Assembly (NCBI GenBank): GCA_022181065.1
Contig: BQMY01000077.1
Location: forward strand, 62,001 to 126,000
Direction: 5' to 3'
Source: Melioribacteraceae bacterium
GTDB lineage: Bacteria; Bacteroidota; Ignavibacteria; Ignavibacteriales; Melioribacteraceae
Length of the DNA stretch: 64,000 bases
Shown here: in pieces, positions 26,168 to 34,653 of the stretch
Position numbering within the stretch: position 1 is the stretch's first letter
How the letters are laid out: the number at the start of each line of letters is the position of its first letter
The notes under the pieces: model-generated
What the model saw: the letters and a program-made list of their open reading frames with translations, nothing else
What the model was told of the DNA's origin: nothing
Database searches by the model: none
Translations under genes and position numbers: made by a program

Positions 26168-27349
26168 TTATTTCAATTTAGCTATAACCGCATCGGTAAG
26201 TTCCTGAGTAGTACAAGCACCCTGCTCAAATACTTTCGGACCACCACGTAATTTCATCATATCGTATGTACGAGCTTTACCTTCTTCGACAACTTCCGCA
26301 ATCGCTTTTTTAATTTTGTCTGATACTTCATTCTCACCAATGTGATCAAGCATCATACAAGCACTAAGGAACATGGCGATTGGATTAACAATTGAAGGAT
26401 CAAGTTTTTCGTATTTTGGAGCAGAACCATGTGTAGGTTCAAATACAGCAACTTCATCACCAATATTTGCTGAACATGCGAATCCAAGTCCGCCTATAAG
26501 ACCGGCAAAACCGTCGGATATAATATCACCGAACATATTTTCGGCAACAACGACACCATAATCTTCAGGATTTTTTGTCAGCCACATCATCTGCGCGTCG
26601 ATGTTTGTGTCCCAAAGATCGATATCCGGATATTCTTCCTTGATTTGTTTTGCGATAGAAAGCATCATACCGGAGGTTTCGCGGAGTACGTTTGGTTTTT
26701 CACAAACAGTTACATTTGAGTAACCAAATTTTTTGGCGTATTCAAAAGCTGCGCGGATAATTCGGGTAGCAGCTGTTTTGGTAATAATTCTGGTAGAGAT
26801 TGCCATTTCCTCTTTGGGAACGTCAGCGAATTTTTTCCACTTTGGATGTGTCGCAAGAGCCGCGTGTACATTTTCCGGAGGATTGGTCCATTCAATTCCC
26901 GCATAAAGACCTTCGGTATTCTGACGGAAAATTGCTGTGTTAACCATTGGCTCCTCAAAGCCACCATCAGCCGAACGTCTGATAAAATTGAGTGGATTTC
27001 CTTTGAGGGAAACACACGGGCGAATACAGATGTCAAGGTTAAAACGTTGTCTCAAACCCACGATAGGAGAGAAGTAAACATATCCTTTGTCTCTCAATTC
27101 AGGCGCAAGTTCTTCGGCAGCAGCGTCTTTAGGCTTACTGGTTATCGCGCCGAACAATCCAATTTTGTGTTCTTCAAGCAAATCAATTGTTCGCTGCGGT
27201 AACGCGTTACCTTCTTTCTGCCAAAATTCCCAGCCGATATCTCCATGTACATATTCGGCTTTAAATCCTGCTGCATCCAACAAACGGATAGCTTCAGGCA
27301 GTACAACTTTCCCAATACCGTCACCCGGCATAGCTACGATAGTTCTCAT
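26168..27349 (-). CDS. NAD(P)-dependent isocitrate/isopropylmalate-type dehydrogenase, probably isocitrate dehydrogenase
   Basis: 393-residue beta-decarboxylating dehydrogenase. Seen: MPGDGIGK at the N-terminus, FRQNTEGLYAG, CEKPNVLRETSGMM, NIDAQMMWLTKNPEDYGVVVAENMFGDIISDGFAGLIGGLG with the metal-binding Asp residues, and FEPTHGSAPKYE in the cofactor loop. The neighbourhood of aconitase and citrate lyase favours isocitrate over 3-isopropylmalate or tartrate. The cofactor preference cannot be read safely. aaagga precedes the ATG. A terminator follows, and an inverted repeat lies about 107 bases upstream. Confidence 0.85.
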   Translation of the reverse strand: MRTIVAMPGDGIGKVVLPEAIRLLDAAGFKAEYVHGDIGWEFWQKEGNALPQRTIDLLEEHKIGLFGAITSKPKDAAAEELAPELRDKGYVYFSPIVGLRQRFNLDICIRPCVSLKGNPLNFIRRSADGGFEEPMVNTAIFRQNTEGLYAGIEWTNPPENVHAALATHPKWKKFADVPKEEMAISTRIITKTAATRIIRAAFEYAKKFGYSNVTVCEKPNVLRETSGMMLSIAKQIKEEYPDIDLWDTNIDAQMMWLTKNPEDYGVVVAENMFGDIISDGFAGLIGGLGFACSANIGDEVAVFEPTHGSAPKYEKLDPSIVNPIAMFLSACMMLDHIGENEVSDKIKKAIAEVVEEGKARTYDMMKLRGGPKVFEQGACTTQELTDAVIAKLK

Positions 27350-27455
27350 AAAAAAGTATCCTTTTTTTGATAGAATTATGGTTCAAATCCAATTTAAAAT
27401 TAGACACTAGAGTTTCATTTAGCAATAAAATTCGGTCGTTCTGTGTCGTTTTTTG

Positions 27456-27476
27456 GTAACAATTTTTAATTGTTAC
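27456..27476. promoter_or_regulatory. Perfect inverted repeat upstream of the isocitrate dehydrogenase
   Basis: GTAACAATT, three bases, AATTGTTAC. On the minus strand it has no T run, so it is more like an operator than a terminator. It sits six bases beyond the stop of the upstream barrel gene and about 107 bases before the dehydrogenase start. Confidence 0.35.
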
Positions 27477-27481
27477 AGTAA

Positions 27482-29338
27482 TTATAACATTAAATCGAAT
27501 TGAAAAGCAAGTTGGCTGTCGGAACTTTTTTCATCGTTGTACGATTTTCGTATTGAACGGTAATTAATTGATAGTTCGAGGGTATTAATCAGACGATATT
27601 GCAGTAAAATATTATAGCCGTAACCCTTTCCGGTTTGAGACAGGATATTGTAACTCCCGGGTACTCCGTAACTGTAAAGGTAAATCCGGGATTCGTAATC
27701 CTGAAGGTCAAATATATATGATGATAATATTATTTTAATCGGAAATTCAGGAGAAAAAATGTTGACTTGTTCGATGAACCATCCGGCAGAAGTTCCGGGA
27801 GATGAGATATTATTTGAATAGTTTGATGTTTTACCTGTCAATTTCGCGCTGAAATTTTCATTCACATCCAATACCCCGGTTATGGAAGTTCTGAAAATTG
27901 AGTCATCCGTGGGTTCTCCCTTTAATTCATAAGTAAGTTTTGTGTTAATCCTTGCATTTCCGAAACGAGGAGAATAATATTGAAATGTGTATTCATCACC
28001 GCTTTCATCAAGATTAGTTAAACTTCTGAACTCAATTCTGGAATACTTATCATAAAAAATATAAAATATTCCGAACGGCGAGGAATATTTACTTCCGAAA
28101 TAAATTCCTTGTTCATTTCTCCCATTAAATTCTGCTACGCTGTTCCCGTAAGGGGAGTACCAGTCGGGTGAAAAAATTCTGTACCCAACGTAAAATGAGA
28201 GATGTTTATAAGGTGAAATTTCCGATGTGATAGCTCCGGCGTATTCTTGCCGGGAAAAACTCATTTCAAAGTTAAAAGCCACGCGTTTTGATTTGTACTC
28301 ACCTCCGGCGGATAAGTAAGGGATATTGGAGAATGTACCCATTAAATAAGTAATCGGAGATGAATACTGTATAGAAGCATAAAGCACTGAAAGAGAAATA
28401 TTTTTGTTTAATTTGCTTTCCAATACTCCACCGTATATTATCTCTTTTACTCGATCAGCAAGATTGTGATAGCTCCCTCGCAGATGAGTATATTGGTCAG
28501 AAAAATAGAGCATATCTTCTGATTTCTTCACATAAATCATTTTATTAGAATAAAAAGCGTCGATAGTGAAGCTATCGTTCAGTTTTACGCTGGTGGAAAA
28601 ACCCTCGAGTTGCACATTCTCTTCGATTGATTTCAGGGTAGTGCTTTGTGAACCGAAATATCGATTGAGAGTATTCAGATCTTTGAATGCGGGAAATGAG
28701 TTATTTATTACCAGTCCTTTTCCAAATCTGAATTTGTATTTCCCCAAAACAGCATGGTTAAGAATACCTATATCGGTTAATTTCAGTCCCACAGAATTGA
28801 ATCTAAAATATTCTGATTGCTCCGGAAGTCTATCAACAAGAAATATGAATCCGAAATGCTTTCCGTTCACCATCAGGCGGTTATATTGTCTTGTTTCTGA
28901 AAATGATTCTGTGAAATCATAACGATAGATACGACCGCGCAAATGTGCATTAGTTGTGGAAAGAAAATTATCGCCCCTCTTTAGTGGTAGAGTGTCTGTT
29001 AAAAAATGGATGATGTACAATAGTTTTTCATAGGGAATATTATCTATCTCCAAAAGTTCATGGCGTGACAGGATTTTTCCCGATTGAACGAATTGTTCAA
29101 GAATTGAAGCTTCCTCAAAATTTACAAGCGGGATTTTTTGAAAATCAAAATCCACAAGTTCACCAATATATACAGGATTTGCGGCAAGTCCTTCAATTTC
29201 TGTTATAATGGCTTTTGAATCGAGATTTTCATTTGAGAGAAAATCGAGGAGATACCTGTTTTCAAAAATTGAATTTTCCTGAGCCAACAACACCACAGAA
29301 CTGAGCGATATTATTATCAGGATAATTCTAAAATTCAA
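27482..29338 (-). CDS. Outer-membrane beta-barrel protein with helix-hairpin-helix-like N-terminus
   Basis: 618 residues. A signal peptide (ending VVLLAQ) is followed by a helical region (about 25-115) that resembles the degenerate HhH region of certain Bacteroidota envelope proteins (LAANPVYIGEL...LSRHELLEIDNIP), then a long region of amphipathic strands with many Tyr/Phe/Ser residues (about 130-618) typical of a beta-barrel, ending in FQFDLML. It overlaps the upstream PorV-like gene by 11 bases. No precise function known; it could be a transport or assembly barrel. Confidence 0.68.
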   Translation of the reverse strand: MNFRIILIIISLSSVVLLAQENSIFENRYLLDFLSNENLDSKAIITEIEGLAANPVYIGELVDFDFQKIPLVNFEEASILEQFVQSGKILSRHELLEIDNIPYEKLLYIIHFLTDTLPLKRGDNFLSTTNAHLRGRIYRYDFTESFSETRQYNRLMVNGKHFGFIFLVDRLPEQSEYFRFNSVGLKLTDIGILNHAVLGKYKFRFGKGLVINNSFPAFKDLNTLNRYFGSQSTTLKSIEENVQLEGFSTSVKLNDSFTIDAFYSNKMIYVKKSEDMLYFSDQYTHLRGSYHNLADRVKEIIYGGVLESKLNKNISLSVLYASIQYSSPITYLMGTFSNIPYLSAGGEYKSKRVAFNFEMSFSRQEYAGAITSEISPYKHLSFYVGYRIFSPDWYSPYGNSVAEFNGRNEQGIYFGSKYSSPFGIFYIFYDKYSRIEFRSLTNLDESGDEYTFQYYSPRFGNARINTKLTYELKGEPTDDSIFRTSITGVLDVNENFSAKLTGKTSNYSNNISSPGTSAGWFIEQVNIFSPEFPIKIILSSYIFDLQDYESRIYLYSYGVPGSYNILSQTGKGYGYNILLQYRLINTLELSINYRSIRKSYNDEKSSDSQLAFQFDLML

Positions 29339-30134
29339 AATTTATCTCTATTTGATGAGTAATTCCCAAATAATCGTGCATCAAAAATGAATAATCGATT
29401 CCCGCATACAAGTAATTTACGCCAGCGCCCAGAGTTACCATATTGTAAACATTGTTGATGCCGCAGCGCAGGTTAATATTCTCGTGTACAAAGACCTCCA
29501 TGCCATAGCCGAGCGCGGTTTTACGAGCTGTTTCGGTGGATAATGTGGTAGAGATTTTTAGCAGGTCAGTGATGAACATTGAGGCACCCAGAGCAGCAGT
29601 AGTTTCGATCTCCTCACTATTTCGGAAATAGGTGAAGCCGAAGGGGTTTCCAAGTGTGGAAGAAATGGAGAGATATTCAACCGGAAACCAGGTCAGTCCG
29701 AATAGGATATTTATTGCGCCCGTATTTCCATAATTTTGTATTGAAAGCTGCCTGTACTCTGCCGTTAGACCAGCGTAAACCGAGGGTAATATCTCTCTTC
29801 CGTGCGAAATGAGGATGCTGTTTCTGCTGTATAGCTCAAAACCATAGCGAAGATATGCAATACCCAGGTTACCAAACTCAAAGTTATAGTTTACAGCAGC
29901 AGCGGAAGTTGAGAGCTCTTTCAGCTCAAATGGGGCAGGGGAGTGAAAAATTGAGGCATTGTTTGTTTTTTTATACCCCAGGCTCGCGGGATTAACAAAT
30001 TGGACGAAGTTGTTACCATAACCCGATATGTCGGAAAACGCAAGTGAAGAATTTATTGCGCCGGGGTCAAGCTGCGCAGTGAGTGGTGAAAATATTATTA
30101 TTAAAAATAAAGGTATTTTAAGTGGAAATTTCAT
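29328..30134 (-). CDS. PorV/PorQ-like outer-membrane beta-barrel protein
   Basis: 268 residues with a signal peptide ending FSPLTAQ, then INSSLAFSDISGYGNNFVQFVNPASLGYKK, an opening typical of the PorV/PorQ/UPF0164 barrels, and repeated amphipathic strands to a terminal Phe (INFEF). PorV helps shuttle cargo in type IX secretion; with a PorD-like gene diverging next door and a T9SS cargo in the window, such a link is plausible. It could also be a general FadL-like barrel. Overlaps the next gene by 11 bases. Confidence 0.68.
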   Translation of the reverse strand: MKFPLKIPLFLIIIFSPLTAQLDPGAINSSLAFSDISGYGNNFVQFVNPASLGYKKTNNASIFHSPAPFELKELSTSAAAVNYNFEFGNLGIAYLRYGFELYSRNSILISHGREILPSVYAGLTAEYRQLSIQNYGNTGAINILFGLTWFPVEYLSISSTLGNPFGFTYFRNSEEIETTAALGASMFITDLLKISTTLSTETARKTALGYGMEVFVHENINLRCGINNVYNMVTLGAGVNYLYAGIDYSFLMHDYLGITHQIEINFEF

Positions 30135-30216
30135 TTGCCCTCACAAATTACATCATAATATTGCAGATTTATTAAGATAAAAGCAACCTCTTATTTTTTA
30201 CACTTGAATTAAACGG

Positions 30217-30222
30217 TATAAT
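30217..30222 (+). promoter_or_regulatory. Candidate -10 element upstream of the porD-like gene
   Basis: TATAAT in an AT-rich gap between divergent genes, 71 bases before the chosen start. No convincing -35 at 17 bases, so weak evidence. Confidence 0.3.
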
Positions 30223-30292
30223 ATTTGAGCAAAACTATATGAATTTTATTAAATTGATATTAAATAAAGCGATCAATCACAAACCCGGAAAA

Positions 30293-31186
30293 ATGATGAA
30301 AAAAATTCTGATTATACTGATACTGTTTCCTGTTTTACTTGTTGCCCAGGAACTGGACGCGACTGTAAGAGTTAATGTGGAGCAGCTTGAATCCAGGGCG
30401 AGAGAAAATCTTTACAACTTTGAACGTACTATTTCCGATTATCTTAACAACAATAAATTTACGGGAACAAACTGGGAATACCCCAGGATAAAATGTAATT
30501 TTGAAGTGTTTTTTGTCTCGGCGGGTGATCAGATGAACTATTCAGCGCAAATAGTTATCAGTAGTCAGAGACCAATTTATAATTCACAAAAAAGCTCACT
30601 GATGTTCACTGTTTTGGACAATAGCTGGGATTTTATCTATGAAAAGAATCAATCGCTATATTATGATCCGATCACATTTAACAGTTTGACGAGTTTTCTT
30701 GATTTTTACGCGCTGGTAATTATCGGATTTGATATGGATAGCTATGGTCCTGATCCTTACAATGGTTCGGATATGTTCTCAAAAGCGCTTGATATTGCTG
30801 TCAGGGGAGGATCATCTCAATATTCCGACGGGTGGCAAACTAAAAGTACATCATATAACAAACGCGGACTTGTTGATAATCTAATGAACGCCAACTATCA
30901 GGAATTTCGCAGAAATTATATGATATATCACTTCGACGGACTTGATATTTATAGTGAAGATAAAGCCCGGGCGATGAACAATATGGCGAAACTCGCCTAC
31001 GATCTGGGTAAGAAGCGCGATAAACTTGACCCGCGAAGTGTTTTACTGAAAGTCTTCTTTGACGCGAAAGCCGGTGAATTTGTTGAATATCTAAAAGAAT
31101 ATCCGGATGCTGAGTTATTCAATATTCTAAAAAAAGTAAATCCGGGTAATATTTCCAAGTATGATCAGGTGCTTGATAACAGATAA
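30293..31186 (+). CDS. porD: PorD-like protein (DUF4835), type IX secretion-associated
   Basis: 297 residues from ATG at 30293, chosen because ccgga lies just upstream and the signal peptide (KKILIILILFPVLLVAQ) then starts normally; a longer frame opens at 30239. Body: ELDATVRVNVEQLESRARENLYNFERTISDYLN-type start, KFTGTNWEYPRIKCNFEVFF, and a later GGSSQYSDGWQTKSTSYNKRG. DUF4835 is annotated as PorD of the type IX system in Bacteroidota. Periplasmic location expected. It diverges from the PorV-like gene. Confidence 0.78.
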   Translation: MMKKILIILILFPVLLVAQELDATVRVNVEQLESRARENLYNFERTISDYLNNNKFTGTNWEYPRIKCNFEVFFVSAGDQMNYSAQIVISSQRPIYNSQKSSLMFTVLDNSWDFIYEKNQSLYYDPITFNSLTSFLDFYALVIIGFDMDSYGPDPYNGSDMFSKALDIAVRGGSSQYSDGWQTKSTSYNKRGLVDNLMNANYQEFRRNYMIYHFDGLDIYSEDKARAMNNMAKLAYDLGKKRDKLDPRSVLLKVFFDAKAGEFVEYLKEYPDAELFNILKKVNPGNISKYDQVLDNR

Positions 31187-31444
31187 GATTTTGACGGGGT
31201 GTGTGAACAGAAGTGTGATAATTTGAAAATACTACTCCCGGGGAGTAAATTTAAAACTTGCATCGATATTAAAAATATGCGTGATTTTGAAAAGAATGGA
31301 TTCCCGCTTTCGTGAGAATGACATGAAAAAAGTTATTATTGCTCGTATTTAGTAATAAACTGGTATCAATAATACGCAGAAAAAATTTAGTTAAACTATA
31401 TCAACTACTGTGTTATTTCTGGAGAACCGATATTGAGGTTTGTT
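31187..31444. other. Intergenic region with palindrome and decayed repeat
   Basis: About 260 bases with no credible gene. It holds a seven-bp palindrome (TACTCCC-G-GGGAGTA, 31233-31247) and a decayed family C repeat (31298-31325: ttcccgctttcg...gagaatgac). Nothing else recognised. Confidence 0.6.
31298..31325. repeat. Intergenic repeat, family C copy 2 (decayed)
   Basis: ggattcccgctttcg then tgagaatgacatg: shares the core CCCGCTTTCG and trailing ATGACA with 23465-23488, but one arm is mutated, so the stem is weakened. Confidence 0.6.
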
Positions 31445-31473
31445 AAAGGGAAGGTTTTAATCTTCCCTTTTTT
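31445..31473. terminator. Bidirectional terminator
   Basis: Nine-bp stem AAAGGGAAG / CTTCCCTTT with T runs on both strands. It overlaps the stop of the HEAT-cyclophilin gene (minus) and also faces the porD-like gene. Confidence 0.88.
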
Positions 31474-33430
31474 ATTTGATCAATTCTATTGATCTGATAA
31501 TATCATTTCTCTGAATTTTATCCACAGTTTCCATACCCCCGGTTACTTCTCCGAATATGGTATATCTTCCGTTGAGATGGGGAAACTCGGAATGTGTTAC
31601 AAACCATTGAGACCCTTCCGTATCAGGACCCGCGCTCGCCATACCAACTTTACCACGTGTATATTTCAGGTAAGAAAATTCCGAGGATATGGAATAGCCG
31701 GGGCCACCCCATCCTGTACCGGTAGGGTCACCAGTCTGAATAACAAAATTCGGTACAACTCTGTGGAATTTAACGTTATTATAATATCCCCGTTCCGCTA
31801 GCATAACAAAGTTTCCGACGGATACGGGTGCGACATCGGGTGCTAATTTAATAATAAAACTTCCCCGGTTAGTGTTAATTTTAGCAGATTTGTATTTGAA
31901 CGAATTAGCCCACATCTCTTCAAAATAATCGGTGGAATATAATGTCCTTTCTGACTCTTTATCAAGTTCTTTCAGTGCGAACATTTTAACTGCGGGAATT
32001 GAAACACCGGTTAGTCTGTTTAATGTTTCCAATCTGGATGTGGAATCTATTTTTCCGGACAAATCAGCAAAAACGAGGAACGTTTCGGTGAAATTATCAT
32101 TGTCGTAATTACGGATTATCGAATTGTTTATTACCTCAGTTATTCTGTTTTTATACTTTTTCGCAAATGAGGTATCAATATTTACAGCAACAATTGCCGC
32201 CGTAGCCCCATTTTCGCTTCCCAAAAATTCAAAGACAAGATTGAGATAATCTCCTCTGTCAGACAGTTTTTCCTGAAGTGACATTAACGCGTCAAGACAA
32301 TATGGAGTATTGTGTTCCTGTAAATTGACGAGTGAATCTAACAGGATATTAAAACTTTTTTCAGAGTCTTTTACGTTCTGAATAAGCCTAAAAACAGACT
32401 TTTGTGAAATTTCCTTCTGGTATGATTTCAATAATACAGAGGCTTTCTCAGATTTTGTTTCAGCGAGCAGGTTTACTATTTCACCCTTAACATCAGGGGA
32501 AAAACCGGTTTTTTTAATTTCATCACCCAGAAACGAGGAGAGAGTTGTTTTTTCTATTTTCGAATCAGTTTGAAGTGCTTGAAGCAATCGTAATGATACA
32601 TGTTCACTTCTGTCATAAAGTAGCTTTTTGGCGTATGAGAAGAACGTGTTCTCAGGTATTTTAATTTGAGGAAGCAGTGCGGCTGCCTCACAACGTACAC
32701 GCCAATCTTTGTGTGTGATAATTAAATCTATCAATTGTTTATTAAATGTATCAAAGTTTGCTTTTCTCAAAGAACCAATTGCGTATTGAAGCAGGACAGG
32801 TGAGTTTTGATGAGATTGTATTATCTCTACAATTTTTTTGTTGTAGTCAGCATTTGCGCCCATACGGTAGTTTGCGTAAAGTGCTTCCCGGATACGCAAC
32901 ACATTGCTAGAGTTCAATTCATTTGAGAGTATGAAGTTAGCGAGTGAATCTGAAGTTATCACACCCCTCATAAATAAATTTGTGAGGAAAATAGGAATTC
33001 CAGCTTTAGTCTGTTTCGATAATTTACCGTATGCATTACCGATTAGATCGTATTCTTTGGTGGTGCCAATTTTACCGAGGGCATCGAATGCAACAGGGAG
33101 GATATCGGGTTTCGTATTGGAGAGAATGTTATTTACCAGAAAACTTCGGGAAAGATCTGTATCGAGATAACCCAAAGTAAATACAAGTTCCTTACCATAT
33201 TTTTTAATTTCAAGCTCGGTAATAAACTTTGTAAAATCGGTATTCCCGGTATTCGCGAGTGAGAGGAGTAATGCTTTTATTTTTCTTTCATCGAAAGAAT
33301 AGTAGTAGCCTGCAACTGTATTCTCATCAAGCTCGCGAAGAAATGTTTGTCTTACAAGTTGTTCATCTTCAGGAGAATATTGCGCAAAACATGTCATTGC
33401 GAAGATAAGCAAGAAAAAAAGTTGCTTCAT
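31472..33430 (-). CDS. HEAT-repeat protein fused to a cyclophilin-type peptidyl-prolyl isomerase
   Basis: 652 residues, exported (signal MKQLFFLLIFAMTCFAQ). Residues about 25-490 are helical HEAT/Armadillo-like repeats (for example WRVRCEAAALLPQI). Residues about 505-652 are a cyclophilin: GSFIIKLAPDVAPVSVGNF, KFHRVVPNFVIQTGDP, GTGWGGPGY, MASAGPDTEGSQWFVTHS and LNGRYTIFGEV, with the active-site Arg (FHRV) and Gln kept. Likely a periplasmic folding factor with a client-binding scaffold. It follows the GNAT gene by 55 bp. Confidence 0.9.
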   Translation of the reverse strand: MKQLFFLLIFAMTCFAQYSPEDEQLVRQTFLRELDENTVAGYYYSFDERKIKALLLSLANTGNTDFTKFITELEIKKYGKELVFTLGYLDTDLSRSFLVNNILSNTKPDILPVAFDALGKIGTTKEYDLIGNAYGKLSKQTKAGIPIFLTNLFMRGVITSDSLANFILSNELNSSNVLRIREALYANYRMGANADYNKKIVEIIQSHQNSPVLLQYAIGSLRKANFDTFNKQLIDLIITHKDWRVRCEAAALLPQIKIPENTFFSYAKKLLYDRSEHVSLRLLQALQTDSKIEKTTLSSFLGDEIKKTGFSPDVKGEIVNLLAETKSEKASVLLKSYQKEISQKSVFRLIQNVKDSEKSFNILLDSLVNLQEHNTPYCLDALMSLQEKLSDRGDYLNLVFEFLGSENGATAAIVAVNIDTSFAKKYKNRITEVINNSIIRNYDNDNFTETFLVFADLSGKIDSTSRLETLNRLTGVSIPAVKMFALKELDKESERTLYSTDYFEEMWANSFKYKSAKINTNRGSFIIKLAPDVAPVSVGNFVMLAERGYYNNVKFHRVVPNFVIQTGDPTGTGWGGPGYSISSEFSYLKYTRGKVGMASAGPDTEGSQWFVTHSEFPHLNGRYTIFGEVTGGMETVDKIQRNDIIRSIELIK

Positions 33431-33485
33431 GGAGCCTCCCGTATATTAGTAAGGAACAACAATAAATATAAGAATATTATGGTGA

Positions 33486-34607
33486 TTATACAGCTATTTC
33501 GAAAATCCTGTACTTTTTGTAAAGAGTGCCGTTCATCATTTCAGCGCCTCTTACCATCATAGTATTATCCTCAAGTACCCAGCTGGCTTCACCTTTATAG
33601 ATATTTCTTTTTGCGGCTCTTTTGAGAATATCATGATAAAGCACAGCGTCGAGTCCTTTTTTCTGATATTCGGGGAGAACACCAAGTACGATAATACGTG
33701 CCCATGGAATTTCTTTATTTTTAGTGAACAATTTGAGGAAGTTAAACGGGAATAGCTTTCCGTTCATTTCCTTGAAAATGTAGTTATAGTCGGGAACCAC
33801 CAGAGCAAAACCGATGGTTTTATTATCTATTTCGGCAAAGACAACGAGTGTTGGGTCAATGATTTGCTTAAATTCGGCAGCCATTTTATCAATTTCTTCA
33901 TTGGTCATCGGAACAAAACCCCAATTCGGCTCCCAGGCTTTGTTGTAAATATCTTTAAAGAGATTCAATTCATTCGCAAAATCTTTAAGATTAAGTTCAC
34001 GAAGTTTCATTTTGTATCTTTCCTGAACCATCTTGCCAACTCGAACAATTTTGTCATTACTGCTCATCTTTTCGTTCTCAATCTTGAACGCGAATAAGTC
34101 CTTTGCTTTTTGAAGTCCGTAATTTTCAAGAAGTGTTTTATAATATGGCGGATTATATGGCATCATAATTCGAGGTGGATCGTCAAAACCTTCAATGAGA
34201 AGAGCTGTTTCGTCATTCATGGATGGATTAACAGGACCACGCATCGTATCGAGCCCTTTTTCCTTGATCCATTCTTTCGCTGTGTCTAAAAGTGTATTGG
34301 CAACATCCTGATCTTCAATCGATTCAAAAAAGCCGAAAAATCCAACTTTATCATTGTGCACTTCATTATGGAGATCATTTTTAATAGCCGCAATTCGTCC
34401 CACGAGTTCGCCATCTTTATATGCAAGGTAAGTATCCATCTCTGCATGGAGAAAGAAAGGATTTTTCTTTTTATCAAGCAGTCCTTTTCGTTCCATAATA
34501 AGTGGCGGTACCCAATTGGGATAGTTTTCGTAGATCTTCCACTGAAACTTAATGAAGGTCATTAGGTCTTTTTTAGATTCGACTTTTTTTACTGTAATAT
34601 TGCTCAT
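33486..34607 (-). CDS. GNAT-fold acyltransferase, candidate bacterial ceramide synthase
   Basis: 373 residues from ATG at 34607 (CCGGAG ribosome site). N-terminal wording: FIKFQWKIYENYPNWVPPL, then KKKNPFFLHAEMDTYLAY, VGRIAAI, GFFGFFE, GPVNPSMNDETALLIEGFDDPP; C-terminal GNAT core: IIVLGVLPEYQKKGLDAVL with the Q-x-x-G acyl-CoA motif, and EASWVLEDN. Proteins of this shape sit beside serine palmitoyltransferase in other Bacteroidota, and the Caulobacter ceramide synthase bCerS is a GNAT-family enzyme. N-acylation of a sphingoid base is inferred from family and position, not shown. Confidence 0.75.
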   Translation of the reverse strand: MSNITVKKVESKKDLMTFIKFQWKIYENYPNWVPPLIMERKGLLDKKKNPFFLHAEMDTYLAYKDGELVGRIAAIKNDLHNEVHNDKVGFFGFFESIEDQDVANTLLDTAKEWIKEKGLDTMRGPVNPSMNDETALLIEGFDDPPRIMMPYNPPYYKTLLENYGLQKAKDLFAFKIENEKMSSNDKIVRVGKMVQERYKMKLRELNLKDFANELNLFKDIYNKAWEPNWGFVPMTNEEIDKMAAEFKQIIDPTLVVFAEIDNKTIGFALVVPDYNYIFKEMNGKLFPFNFLKLFTKNKEIPWARIIVLGVLPEYQKKGLDAVLYHDILKRAAKRNIYKGEASWVLEDNTMMVRGAEMMNGTLYKKYRIFEIAV

Positions 34608-34625
34608 ATCAACTCCGGAATGGAA

Positions 34626-34647
34626 AATGCCCGGAATACCGGGCATT
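34626..34647 (-). terminator. Hairpin between the palmitoyltransferase and GNAT genes
   Basis: Nine-bp perfect stem AATGCCCGG / CCGGGCATT around four bases, with only four T after it on the minus strand, just downstream of the SPT stop. It may be a weak terminator or attenuator that sets the ratio of the two genes. Confidence 0.55.
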
Positions 34648-34653
34648 AAAAAA

